This document shows, in pieces, positions 38,796-52,252 of a stretch of DNA of 64,000 nt (positions are counted from its first letter, which is position 1; each line of letters opens with the position of its first letter). The notes under the pieces were generated by a model. It did no database searches and was not told where the DNA came from. It saw only the letters and a list, made by a program, of their open reading frames with translations. The translations under genes and the position numbers were made by a program. The stretch is taken from positions 16,511,001 through 16,575,000 of the forward strand of contig NC_092568.1 in NCBI RefSeq assembly GCF_037975245.1, read 5' to 3'. The DNA is from Apostichopus japonicus. Taxonomy: Eukaryota; Echinodermata; Holothuroidea; Aspidochirotida; Stichopodidae.

Positions 38796-39014
38796 AAAAG
38801 TGGCCCTCGCGATTTGTAATAAACAATGTATTTACAGTTAATATTTGTTTTCCAAAAAGGCCTGTCAAATTCGCATTTAGTTCCCTTGCTGGGCCCTTTC
38901 CTGACGCTTGAACCACTTTCTGGGTCCCCTTGACGTCCGCTATGACATAGTGCCCCCGGGGTAGCGGAGGAGGGCTGATAGAGGGTGCCCCTCTCTGCTC
39001 GAACAACCACCCCT

Positions 39015-39039
39015 CCTGAAAATGCGATTTTTGTATATA

Positions 39040-39076
<37 letters not shown>

Positions 39077-39101
39077 GTAACATATATATATATATATACG
39101 T

Positions 39102-39139
<38 letters not shown>

Positions 39140-39157
39140 CAAAATCGCATTTTCAGG
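39015..39157. repeat. AT-microsatellite hairpin
   Basis: The left arm CCTGAAAATGCGATTTTTG (39015 on) pairs with CAAAATCGCATTTTCAGG (to 39157), and nearly everything between is (TA)n with two TATACGTAACATATA insertions. The whole segment could form a long foldback. Confidence 0.85.
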
Positions 39158-39899
39158 ATGTGTGTGTGTAGCATATAAAGTTAAATAATTATTGGATCTG
39201 TGCATACAAGTCTTCCAACGTACCTGCTCAACCATCCATGTTGTTAGTAGATTCGTTTCCGAGCACCAAAAATTTGGCAATATTTTCATGATTCAAGTTT
39301 ATTATAACTATTATTATTATTTCTATCACCTCTGAGAAAGTTGCTTTGTTTTCGTTGATGATTTTTCTTTAAAGTTGATTTACAAGTTGACTCTGGTATC
39401 CTGTTAAATTTAATTTGCTTTGAAGAGGTGCACATTCTGTGGATAAAGCTAAGTCTGCATGGCAGCACTTTAAAGTGGTGTCTTTCTTCAGATGTGTTAA
39501 GAAGTTATTAAAAATGGAAAACCAGATTAAAAGTGGTGGTCAAAACAACTGCAATACATGCAAAGCACAGTTTTTTATGTGCCCTTTTTTCATTCTCGTC
39601 ATGTAAGAGACATTTTGCAGAAAACACATAACCTATACATGCAGCACTTTCAACTAGCCGTTTTCCTCAACATGTCTTGCAGATGTTAAACATAGAACAC
39701 ATGAGAACCGATTAAACAACAAATGGGTTCTCAGTACATTGTATGAATATGTAACATGGAGGAATGCTGGAGGATCATACACTGGAGCCCTGACTCAACT
39801 TCTGGACTGAAGGATCATTAGTCCATTTGTTAAGGTACGAACAGAGACTGTTTCTAGTGCTGTTGTGGTGCCCATATTACAACCAAGGTTTGTGTATCC

Positions 39900-40035
39900 T
39901 GGAGGGCATGTCCTTCCCCTAACCCCTTCCAACCTCCAGTTTTGTGAAAATAATATGATATATGCCACTTCCCAATAATAAGAAGTGCCATTTATATTAT
40001 GTAGAAAAGTACAATGTGTTTCTTGCATGTTTGAT
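39900..40035 (+). repeat. dispersed repeat, pair with 24945-25090
   Basis: Same ordered blocks as 24945-25090, in the same orientation. Confidence 0.75.
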
Positions 40036-41940
40036 GTGCCCTTTGGTTATGTTGAAAAATAAACAATTTTGTAACCAAAAAAATCACAAAAAGAAGGGGC
40101 CCTATACCTATGTGCCTTATTAAAACACTTCATTTTGTGGTACAGAATGTACAAAGGATTAATTTTGTTTCAAGATAATATTGTGGCTGTCCCTTCAAAT
40201 CAAAGTCAGTATGACCAACTCCATTGAAGTCTGTGCTGGATGACATGTCTGCATGACAAACTGGTCAGATACACACTTTTCTGTCGGATGGGAACGTTTT
40301 GTTAAGTAGCGGAGATGTGGGGGGGGGGAGGGGGGTTGTATCAGTAAATGTCTGCAAAAGCTTACACCCTTGCCTCTGCCTTTAAATTAGAGCTTTATCA
40401 ATTTCGACCAAAAACGAACAGAGCAAGCGCAAACAAATTCCTTGTTTACTCAAAATGATATTTTGGGAAGTATTTAAACATATTAGCTGTATTCAGCAGG
40501 GTAAATAGGCTGTATCCGTTGACCGGGACCCGGGCCTGTGGAGGGCTCCATGACAAGTATGGAACATGATCGTTGTTTCCATGCAATTATTACTGTACAT
40601 CAGTGGTAGATGGGTAAATTACTTTTGATAATAAAAGAAAGGCACTGAGTAATTCAGTTGTTGCTATATAAGGAGACCTCACTATAAAGGACCAGAGGGG
40701 GTTAAGGCCTGACAACTTTTTATTGTGTAACAAATCTATAAGTTGGTGGCTTATATGACTGCTAAGTTAAGTCAACGTAGGTGTGTGTTCGAACAATGTT
40801 CGCATATTGACTATATAGGGAACAATCAACATTCAAAATTTAATACCTACCATTGTCTATTTTTCTCAGGTTCGTATAAAATCCTGCAGTATATATTACA
40901 TTGGTTTTTCCATCATGTCTGAATTAGGTAATATGAGATTAATTATCCAACCCGAATTAGGTATAATATGAGATTAATTATCCAACCCTTTATAACGCAC
41001 CAAGAATCCTCATCTGAGGAATCCTCAGTTATTATTCGTTTTATCGTTCAAGCTGAATATGTATATCCGCACTTAAAGTTGCCAAATTCACGTTTTAAAC
41101 TTTAAGTACTCATGTGTTCAAGAAAATAAACTTTAAACTGAATATCTATTTCTTCTTAGACTTATTGAATGTTGATTTTTATATCTGAAGTAACTAGTAT
41201 TTCCCAATTAAGTGGTTTGAAGTGAGGTTTACCCATTATAAAGATTGCAGCTAGTTCTACCCAGGCAAAAAGGCCGGTGTCACGCCCACTTTTAAAGGAA
41301 TGCAAACTCCCCATTATTCAAGGAAAACCTCGCCTTTTCCCGATAAAGGACGGAACCATTCATCTCTGTTGACCCCAAATTTCAAGCAAACCTGTAGTAG
41401 CGATTGACACTGGTAGCCACCTTACTTCTTTTTTTGGTGTAGAATATATCGCCATTTGTTACAGAACATGTAGGGAAGAATGGGTGGTAAATACTGAAAT
41501 ATCCTAATTGATTTGCAGCCAAGATTTACCGTATCTGTTATACAGAAGAAAAAATATCTTTGAAGGATATGTACGTGTAAGCTTAGTCACTTCCAATCCA
41601 AAGTCAAGTATCTTGTGCCAAAGTGTTATGCAAAGCGCCTACACTGGCATGCATGCAACCGCACATAACTTTGTCATTGAGTGTAAATACGCAGGCGCTG
41701 TACATATAACGCGATCGCGAAATTTACACACTTGAGCTCAGAGATCTCATTGTTATGGCGTCTCGGCGCTTTACAATATCATTGACAAAACTTGGAAAAA
41801 GTAACGGACATCATATCACCCTGGGCCAAACATGTTGACCAGCCTGCCAAGCCAAGTATATGCGTTTCAGGTTGACTGCATCCGAACGCGCTGTAAGAAA
41901 TAGTATTGTATAAACCATGCGTATAGAGGCGCACGCGTGT
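40036..41940. other. non-coding, no gene recognised
   Basis: Apart from a G-run near 40320 and the tandem duplication at 40924, nothing is recognised. Confidence 0.5.
40924..40987 (+). repeat. short tandem duplication
   Basis: Two copies of GAATTAGGTA..ATATGAGATTAATTATCCAAC, about 35 bp each. Confidence 0.85.
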
Positions 41941-41964
41941 GCTGACGTCATGTTTGTGAGTTTA

Positions 41965-42324
41965 GCCCGGGTCACATCTGCGCGATTCAACTTCGAAATC
42001 AACTTTGTGGTCACATACGCGCGACTGTTCAAACAACTACGGAATCGATCGTGAAAACAATTGCGAAATGGCAGCTTATATTAATATGAGAAAATTATCT
42101 TCTGCATTTTAGACTAAACTTTTAATTCTCAGCTAATAATAATATTAAAAGTTGCTTCTGAGAAGTTGCGCTGATTAGGACATTGCTCTATTGCAAATCA
42201 ACCCAAATCGACGGCGCAACTTTTATTGCGCAACAAGTTGATACCCGTGTCTAACTACGCGATTCAACCTTCAATTGTATTGCGAGTTGAATCGCGTGTT
42301 GAATCGCGCAGATGTGACCCGGGC
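41965..42324. mobile_element. MITE with perfect 27-bp TIRs and TTTA target duplication
   Basis: A 360-bp element. Its left end starts GCCCGGGTCACATCTGCGCG, and the right end is the exact inverse over 27 bp. TTTA flanks both ends (41961-41964 and 42325-42328). TTGAATCGCG occurs twice at the right subterminus. There is no coding capacity. Superfamily not assigned. Confidence 0.9.
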
Positions 42325-42420
42325 TTTAGATCTTGAACAAACATGTTGTACAGCGTCAATGTACTATAACAGATATCTAGGCAGGCGCGCGTTCTGTTAT
42401 CTGTGCGCAACGTGGATTGT

Positions 42421-42499
42421 CCAATCACAAACTCGGATGTATTCTACGCATTTATGGTACGTTGATCTCTGATTGGTTAAAGTTATATCTGTGACGTCA
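42421..42499 (+). promoter_or_regulatory. candidate promoter: CCAAT, inverted CCAAT and CRE
   Basis: CCAAT at 42421, ATTGG at 42472-42476 and the perfect cAMP-response palindrome TGACGTCA at 42492-42499, all within 205 bp of the ATG at 42624. Another TGACGTCA is at 41943-41950. Confidence 0.4.
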
Positions 42500-42623
42500 C
42501 AATCTGATGTTAACAGATTTCTTGCCAACCACACATACACGGATTCATATGTTGGCTCGTTCATCATTAATACACATCGTATACAAAAATCTATCAATAC
42601 CAGCTTACCTATATCGAAGTTAA

Positions 42624-42767
42624 ATGGTTCGCATTTTCTTCTTCGGAGCAGCTTGTGTGCTCTGTTTAGTTGCACGTACTATCATTAATGTGCCTTTACA
42701 CGTTAATATGGAAAGTGTTGGGATTTGTGCTGACGTAAATCCATCTGAAATCACCAGTCTCAACCAG
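42624..42767 (+). CDS. candidate first coding exon with signal peptide
   Basis: An ATG opens MVRIFFFGAACVLCLVA, a hydrophobic signal-peptide-like start. NVPLHVNMESVGICADVNPS and onward follows to CAG/GTAAGG, a strong donor at 42768. The exon is 48 codons and ends in phase 0, like the exons at 61893 and 63152, so it could begin the unknown gene at the right edge, with a very long intron. That link is inference: no intermediate exon was found, and chance ORFs of this size are common here. It has candidate promoter elements upstream. Confidence 0.4.
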
Positions 42768-43092
42768 GTAAGGAGCAGTTTAAATGTAAATCTGCATTTA
42801 TACCATTCTTCTTACAGAAAGACCCCTTTTCATTCCTTCCGTTACCAAAATCATCCAGTGTAGACGGTGTTGGGGACGAAAGTGAACAATTTATTTATGT
42901 TTGTCAGATAATCAATTAACACACTTCTCTTTCTGTAACCGATATTTCATCTAGGTTTGGCTAACTGACTCAATCAATCGATATGGCAGTTCAATAAGTT
43001 GAAACCTAACACAAATGCTTAATTGCATATAAAGGCCTAAAGGCTATACACATTATGCAATTTTCTATTGAATGGTAACTTATATGAATAGG

Positions 43093-44215
<1,123 letters not shown>

Positions 44216-44817
44216 AGCATGGTGGGCTTATAATTGACGCACTTAAGGATTTGATCAATGATATCTATCAAGGAAAAATCCAAATTACTCAACTGTATGT
44301 GTTTTTCATATATGTAGTTCCTCAGAAATGTTCTAATCTCAAAATATTTAAGGTTCTGTGCTTATGCACCGTACAATTGAGCAGAATTTGACCACAAAAT
44401 GTCTGCCGTGTCAAGTTCTTTCATACCCCTAAATTGACACATTCGTCGATAAGCTAACTGTAGTGTAGGCCTTGGTATACATCCATTGACTTAAGATGCT
44501 GTTTGCTATGCTCTGAGCCTCTAAGCTCTGACAGGTCATGTCCCAGAGAGTAGTGTTCTCATATTGAGGTAATGTTGGGTATTTTAAGGGTGTAAGATTT
44601 CCAAATGGCCAAAAAATGTGCAAAACTGGGGGGAGGGTGTTAAAAGCTTAAAAAATACCACAATTTGGTCAGCAAATACCTCAAATGGATTCAAACTCAT
44701 GAAATATGTAATTCTGTTTGGCTGCAAAAAAGTTTAGGTGGCCTGCTGTATCGTTGCTAGTAATAATTTAAGGTGCGTCAATTACGGGGGTGCGTCAATT
44801 ATGAAGCCTTTACTATA
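44216..44817 (+). mobile_element. ATAATTGACGCAC repeat family, full copy R3
   Basis: It begins AGCATGGTGGGCTTATAATT GACGCAC and ends with two GTGCGTCAATTA blocks and GAAGCCTTTACTATA. It matches R2 end to end in opposite orientation. No ORF. Confidence 0.82.
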
Positions 44818-47800
44818 CTGTACAGTAGCTATGCCTAGATTATTTTAGACTGAAGTCACCATGCAAATGTAACTTACAAGTAGCCTGTATTGAATAAAAG
44901 ATGCTATAATTGCTAGAACTTTTCAAAAAGTTCTTGGAAGTCTTTACTCTCCAAAATATTCTCAGACATTCTAGACACCACTGTACTGTAAGATGTCTGA
45001 ATATCCCAGTGAGGGTATCAATAAAAACAGTTAAAGGATATAATACTAGAAAATCCGGCATCAAATTTGGGCCAATGCAGAATACCTTTAATCTAAGTCT
45101 CTCAAGTGATGCATTGTGTTTCAAGTGTCTTATTTATAACTAGCCAAAATTTGTACAAAATAACAATGCCATGCATCCAAAAGGTTATTGAGTCAGTACA
45201 TTTCCATAATGTAACTATTACAAAAGCTGAGTGCACCTAATTAAAAGTTACCATCCTCCAAAAATCTATATAACACAAAAATTTGATAAAGCCTTCTATC
45301 CCCTCCCTTGCATATACTGTAAGTCATTTTGTTAAGTCTATTTAGATCCATAAGTAATACCAAGTTGACTAAATGTGCAATATTCAGTGTTTAAGATCTG
45401 AGCTCTGTATTGGCCCAAAATATATTGGAGAGAAGTGTACAATAAAAATTGAAATAATGCACATCTACACTCTGACCATTTGATATTTATTTGATTGGCA
45501 CTGTTAATGTTTTCTCAGACAAATTTGATGATCAACATTCTCAATCTCAAGATGAATGACAACAGCCCACTATCCAAGGGAATAACACTGTACGATGTAG
45601 CTGCCATGCAGTGAAAAAGTCAATGTTGGAACGACAGCAATCATAGCTAGAGCACAGATGCCGTCTGGGACAGACTGATGTGGTGACCTACTGCATCATT
45701 GACAGCAAAATGGAAGATATTTTCTGAATTAACCAAAAAGTAAGTTAATATTCTGTAGGTTTGACATCGCATAAACTTGATACCATAGGACTCTATTATC
45801 TCAAATACGAGTAACATCTAAGGTAATTTATTCCAAAGTTATGGAATGAAGAAAGAAACAATCAGAAGGGATGAAAACTTTTGTATGATCTGGTTAATGT
45901 GGTGGTATCTTTTCCTCTTTCTCCATAGTATTTAACTACACTAGAGCTATATCCACTCACTGGTTTTTAATCTTAAAGGTCAATGCAAGACAACACCAAA
46001 TTGTCAGGCTAGGTCCACATAAAATGTACATGCATATTTAAATTTTGAAATCTTTACAATTGGTAAAGCTTGAATGACTTGCAACTTTTAAAAGCACTTG
46101 CTATGGTAGGTAGCTGTTTCAGCTCCAATTGAATGCATGGCTGCATAAATAAAATGTGTAATGTTGTATACAAGGCAAGATGAATCAAGAATTAATGGGC
46201 CCAAAATGGGATGGATAAACGAAATTTACAGTGAAAATAGTATATATGAAAGGTTGTGAGATGATTAAAATATTGGCTGAATTACAGGAGATTTAGTTTT
46301 GTAAAGCAGTTCATTGTTTTCTTCATTTGTAGAGTGTGAGGTCTATTCGGTAATCGCAAAACATTCCAAGCTATATTGCGCGTGCTATAATTGGGACCAA
46401 ATCAACATATCTTTAAGAGAAAGCTTTTCTTTTTGTACCAACAGATGGATAGATCTACAGGCTAATACAGCAAAGGATATGCTCTAATTAGAAATGCCAG
46501 GCAAGATTATCACACAGTTTACAGTGGGGTGAATACAATCATCAACCAAGCTTTTCATCATGCTGTACATAGTAGTATACAGTAGCTCCTTGTTGGGCTT
46601 ATCAATTAAAAGCTTGCATTGAAGCCGATGCCAAGCAAAGCAAAAGTATGTCCTGTAAATCGTGAAGTAGATTCACACATCTCATGTATATCCTCTGGGA
46701 CACAGCACATCTTTCAATGGAGTTAGGAAGTTGCTGGGAATAGTTGTTGGATTGGCACAGTAATGTAGTAGCAGTAACAGAAAACTAACTAGTTCCAGGA
46801 TATGTTACACTGTTACACCATATAAAAGATAGAGGAAATTAATATTATAAGCTTCAAGCAGACAGAACCAAGAGAATGCAGACCAGTCTTCATGGGAAGT
46901 CTTCTACATATTTAACTGTATAAATGGACTCATTCTTTTGCAATGTACTTCTTGAAATATTTTAGTTTGGTGACATTGTGGCACTACATGTTTTTGTAAG
47001 TATTAGGGAACATTTGCAGCTGCTTGTCAAGAACATGGAACTTGTTATACAACTGAAGTGGTCCTGATGCTTAAGTGTTGAGGTTACTGGATATTTTGCT
47101 GCCTTACCTTGCTTTAACTGTTCTTAAATGCATTTCTCATGTTTTAAGATGTTTTAATTTTGTATTCCAAGCAAGATCAGCAAGCCATAGTACAGTAATT
47201 TTCAACAACCACCACACAGATACTTGTGCAGGACTAAGGGTATTTGTTAAGCAGATTACTATTATAAAAATCTTTCAAACTTTTATCCCTCAAAATCTCC
47301 AGGGGTACACTGCATTGTTCCTGAACCACAATTTCACAATTCTACAAGTGGGGTTCAGGGGTTATGCTGTGGGAAAAGTTTACAATTTTAGGCCTGACTT
47401 AATTACTGAAAGCTTGTGGTCTTTTATTACACCAAGAACCAGTTTATTCTTTAAACAAAATTAAATTATTTCCCCTCAAAATTGAGGGGAGTGAATACAG
47501 CAAAGGCACATGCAACTAGCACCAATGTCATGGAAACCTAGTGCAGCCCAATGAAACATACTGTAAAACCACAACATTTGTAACTATAGGTATGAAATTG
47601 TGCAATCCAGGGGTATTGTGTATAATTTTGTCCCTCCAAGCATGGAAACTCCATGATATTGTGGTAATTTGCATTGGTTACGGTATTGGATACATGTGCC
47701 TATACTGGTAAGTCTAGATAAATACTTGAGGTATAAGTTAGTTCCCAAAATGTTTCTCATGTATGAGAGAGGTCAGTAAATTGAGGTAATGTAATAGTGC

Positions 47801-48591
47801 AAGTATCCTGGTTTATGTGAAATAAATTTTGTGGAAAATATAAACTGGGATTGAAATTACAATCAACTGCTTGAATATGATTGTACAATTTTTATTGTGT
47901 CTCGTCTTTTAATATCATGCTAATCTCCACTACTGTATGTGTTTGGTAATAAGCCAGATTTCTGGGTAGAAGTTTAAAAAAGCAAATCGTCAACAATTTT
48001 TGATGAATTTTAAGCAATCACATTCACTGCCTCTATCTCTGTTTATGTTTTGAGTCAGCAACACAGTATACTGTACAGTAGTGTACAGAAAGGGACACTT
48101 TCTGTTGTATTCCTAATCAATTGAAAATTGTTTGTTGTTTGACTGTTTGTAGCAGTATTCCTCTGAGGAGTGAAAAAAATAAACATACAGTGAACAGTTG
48201 CAACTGTGCATGCATTTATACATTACTTAAATTATGTTCTGATGAAATTCATGTAATATTCACTGTCGATTTTAGTTCAAAACTGTCAGTATACCATTAG
48301 TTCCTGAGCCATAATTTTTTTGCTTTAAAAATCTGGCTTTGAGTGTATAGTATTTTGTCAAAAACATAAAAGTGGAGGGGCTGCTTATCATCATTCCCTG
48401 AACAGGCTTACCCAATTTGTTAACTATAATGGTAACATATCAAAATGTCTGGGGACTTGCCACAGTGCTGACAATTTTCAAATATTTCCATGGTTCCACC
48501 AGGGATGTTAGAGATGGACAAACAACATTTGAGCTTTCTTTAACGTTTGTTTTGTGCCGACATTAATACTGTTTTTGGTCCAATACTAATA
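44818..48591. other. long non-coding stretch
   Basis: No gene, RNA or transposon end is recognised. A 129-codon open frame at 47075-47464 resembles nothing I know and lacks splice context. Confidence 0.5.
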
Positions 48592-48599
48592 CCTAAATA

Positions 48600-49470
48600 G
48601 GGTGACAGGACAAAATCCCCCAGACAAAGTCCCCCTAGGACAAAATCCCCCAGAGCCAAAATCCCCCTGGACAAAATCCCCCTAGGACAAAATCCACCCA
48701 AGCCAAAATCTCCCCAAGCTATAAAAAATCCCATTAATTCTTTACAAAAATGCGTCATCCCGGTCCCCGGTATCGTCATCCAGTACCGTCATCCGGTACC
48801 CTCACCAGTATTTCCATTGGTACTCTCAGTGGTTCCCGGACCAGTACTCCGACCATACCCCGACCGGTACCTTAATAGTGAGCCTGACAGTTACCCCCAC
48901 CGGTGCTCCTCCCTGACCAGTACCCTGGACTGTACCCCGGCCGGTACCTCGACCGGTATCCCAACTGGTATCCTGAAAGGCACCCTGACACATACTCTGA
49001 CACGTACCCTTACTAGTACTGGTACAATAAACAGTAATTTGACCGGTCCCTTAAATGTCACAACATGGAGCTATATCCCATGGCCACACTAACAGGTAGC
49101 CTTGCAATTACCCTCAATGAACTCCGGACCAGTCCCCTAACCAGTATCCTGACCAGTACCCTAACCAGTACACTGAGTGGAACCCTGACTGGTAGAGTGA
49201 CCAGTATGATGACCGGTACCCTGACCAGTCACATGACCAGTACCTTGACCGGTACCCTCACAGGTACCCTAACAGGAGCCCTCACAGTTACACTCGCCAG
49301 TACCCTCACTAGTACCCTGACCAATCCCCTGAACGGTACCCTAACCAGTGCAATGTCCCATGCCTTGACTGTCACACCTGGGCCATCGCTGGTTGTTGCA
49401 GGCAGGCTTTGTATGGGTCAGTGGGATATTGTCTGGGGGGATTTTGTCCGGGGGATTTTGTCCTAGAACC
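48600..49470. mobile_element. hAT-like element with internal 12-bp minisatellite
   Basis: The left end is GGGTGACAGGACAAAATCCC and the right end inverted is GGTTCTAGGACAAAATCCCC. Both ends carry several subterminal GGACAAAATCCCC copies. It is flanked by the 8-bp direct repeat CCTAAATA (48592-48599 and 49471-49478). The interior is a minisatellite. No transposase. Confidence 0.7.
48765..49365 (+). repeat. 12-bp minisatellite
   Basis: Units vary around CTGACCAGTACC and CTGACCGGTACC, about 50 copies. In one frame it reads as TLTS/TLTG tetrapeptides, a by-product of the 12-bp period and not a protein. Confidence 0.9.
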
Positions 49471-49641
49471 CCTAAATATCACTCAAAACGGATAATGGTA
49501 CCAGACGGTACCTGTACGTTGTCTGCTAGATTCATACGATGTCAAAAGGCTAGAACATGCACTATAATACTGTTATCAGTCGCCAGTAGGTATATACCAC
49601 ACTCATCTCATATCAGTATTTGTTTCTAATGTCATAACAGG

Positions 49642-49971
49642 CAGTGGCGGAGCGTCCATACAGTCAGGCGGGGGGGGGGGCGGACTCAAATGGGAAGCTG
49701 GCGCCCTTTTCAGCTATTCAACACTTTTTACTTATTCGCGATTATTTACTTTTTTATTGCGCTCTCATCTACCTATTGACATTTGTCACATTTTGTTGGC
49801 GATGACACCTATACCTAAAGGGTCATTTCCGGCGATATAGGGAGTATCTTTACTCGAAAGATTTCTGTACGCTCTGCGCCAACCTGCGGTAGCGCTCTGC
49901 TTAGATAAAGTCGAAAGCGCCCGTACAGACCTTTCTCGCCCCTCTGACCAATATCCCTAGCTCCGCCACTG
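49642..49971. mobile_element. hAT MITE family 1, left copy of a composite
   Basis: Starts CAGTGGCGGAGC and ends GCTCCGCCACTG. It lacks about 40 bp present in the other full copies, near 49815. It is preceded by ATAACAGG (49634-49641) and followed by GCTCCCAA (49972-49979), so it has no matching target duplication of its own. Confidence 0.9.
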
Positions 49972-51677
49972 GCTCCCAATCTTCTTCCCCGTCAATCCGT
50001 CTAGTACCCCCCCCCCCCCTTCCCCAACCGAACCTCGTATGTTAAAGGAATATCTAATGATTAGAGACACTTATTCTAATGTTAAATCAGCAAAGAGCAA
50101 GCAATAATGATTTTATCACTAAGATTTTTTTAATTTCTCAGTTACACCGTCATTTAACTTCCCACTCAATCTTACACTCCCTGATACTCTTCCATCCCAA
50201 TGTAGGAAACTTCATCGTTACACGCAGCACGCAACGATCCTTGTTCTACTTAATTGATCCTTACTGAGTCTTTCAACTTAAAAGCATATTTTTTTTCAAA
50301 TAGCTATAGATTAGTGAAAGTTACACAGTTTAATAAATTAGAAGCATCTCCTTGTTAAAGAATTGTATTATCGGCGTATAGTCTTCCGATAAGCGTAACT
50401 TAGGTTTGAAAGAAATCAATGGGAGCAGGCAGTAATGATATATTTTCAAATCTCTTATTGAACGAATTATTAGCCCCCTGGTTACATCGTCATTTATCAT
50501 CCCTCCCCCATCCTGCCCTACCCTTCTTCACCTCACACACTCCGCTCTATAGGGTTAAAAGAAATCAGCGAGTGCAGGCAGTAATGAAATTTACTTACAT
50601 TAATGAATTTTTTAAATCTCATTTAGGACAAATTATTAGGTCCCCTGGTAACATCATTTACCCCCCCCCCATTCTCCCCCTTCCCTTCCTTACAATCACC
50701 GCTTCTCTTACACCTAATATATGAGATATCCTCGCAAAGCGTGATGAACTAGGTCCCTCATTTATCTAATGCGTGGAAGGAACTCGAAACTTTCTTCCTT
50801 ATCCGCCTATTCCAAGCTTTCTCCAAGAAAAGAGTTACAGTACCTATTACCCAGATTTTTAAAAATAGCCTCCCTCCTCATAAAACGTGATGATCTATGT
50901 CTCTCATTAATCTAAAGCATGGATGAACTACCAACTTTAAGCATATTACAAAGTTTTTCCACAAAAGAGCTACGGAACCTACTACACACAAATTATGTAA
51001 ATGTCACTAAACGGCATCCGTAGGGACATCGTTTTTTGGTCCACATTTGAGTTTCCATCATATCTTTGTTCTGCTTTTCATACATATCTTTTATTGTGAT
51101 TGTTATGATAACCACATCTAAGGACTTTTGAGTCGTATTATTGTATCCAGTGGAATTGTCTCGCTGAGATATAAAAGGATGAATTTTCCGTACGTTTTCA
51201 CGGTAGGCCCCTCTGTTCAAGGTCAATGCACGACTATAACATTAGGTCCACTAAGTGCGGATATTGGTCTCCATTTGCCACTATTGCAGTAAATCCAACC
51301 GAGCAACGTGTCTACGGTGTCTCTTAAAAGACAATATTATTAACAAATTCGAAAAGAATTTTTAATCTCTTTGGTGTCATTTTAAAAGTATTTCTGATAA
51401 CATTACGTACAGAATTCTTTTATATGAGAAAGGTACATATCAGAAACATGACAATGACCGTGATAAAACCAATTTCAAGATTACTAGCGATCAATTCGCT
51501 CAATTTGTTTCAAAAAATGATTGAAAAGTGATATGAATTCCTCCTCATTCATTCTTTTTATTTGAGCATGTTGAACGCTTGTGATAACATGTCATTACGA
51601 ATCATTGCAGACGCTCACCCAAACCGTTAAAAAATACCCTCCCTCTCCCCCCTTCTCTTCCTACACTGAGCTCCCAA
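49972..51677. other. 1.7-kb insert between two hAT MITEs
   Basis: Flanked by GCTCCCAA on both sides. The interior has degenerate repeats: three stretches with CAGTAATGA.. then TTATTAG.(C)CCCCTGGT.ACATC (around 50083, 50412 and 50560), and two with CGTGATGA.CTA.GTC.CTCAT (50740 and 50888). No gene is recognised. Confidence 0.7.
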
Positions 51678-52054
51678 CAGTGGCGGAGCGTCAATACAGT
51701 CAGGGGCGGATGCCCCCCCCCCCCCTCAACGGACTAATATGGACTGCTGGCGCCCTTTTCAGCTATTGATCACTTCTTTTACTTATTCGCGAGTATTGAC
51801 TTTTTTATGGCGCTCTCATCTACCTATTGACATTTGTCACATTTTGTTGGCGATGACACCTATTTATTCTTCGTTTATCTGCAAATTAGCAAGGCCCGGA
51901 AAGGGTCATTTCCGGCCATATAGGGAGTATCTTTACTCAAAAGATTTCTGTACGCTCTGCGCCAACCTGTGGTGGCGCTCCGCTTAGATAAAGTCGAAAG
52001 CGCCCATACAGACCATTCTCACCCCCTCTTACCAATACCCCTAGCTCCGCCACG
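51678..52054. mobile_element. hAT MITE family 1, right copy of a composite
   Basis: Starts CAGTGGCGGAGC and ends GCTCCGCCACG, one T lost from the terminal CACTG. It is preceded by GCTCCCAA (51670-51677) and followed by ATAACAGG (52055-52062), the mirror of the left copy. Confidence 0.9.
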
Positions 52055-52252
52055 ATAACAGGAGTGACTTTCCATATGTTATTGGTAGGAAATTGCAGGA
52101 ATTATTGGAATCCTCAATGAAAACTATACGTAGGTAGCCTTGTTTGCGTGGGGATTGAGTTGTGTAGGTGTTACACAAAAATGTAGATATGCTTTCTTTA
52201 TTCTTGTGGAAAGCCGCTTTCACTTTGATATCAGATAAACCTGTGGTACATG

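Noticed and set aside
47075..47464. 129-codon open frame in a long gene-free stretch
   Set aside because: No recognisable motif, no splice or promoter context, and low complexity of hydrophobic residues typical of AT-rich chance frames.
49065..49466. 133-codon frame of Thr-Leu-Thr-Ser/Gly repeats
   Set aside because: The tetrapeptide period is just the 12-bp minisatellite read in one frame; other frames are open as well and there is no start or promoter context.
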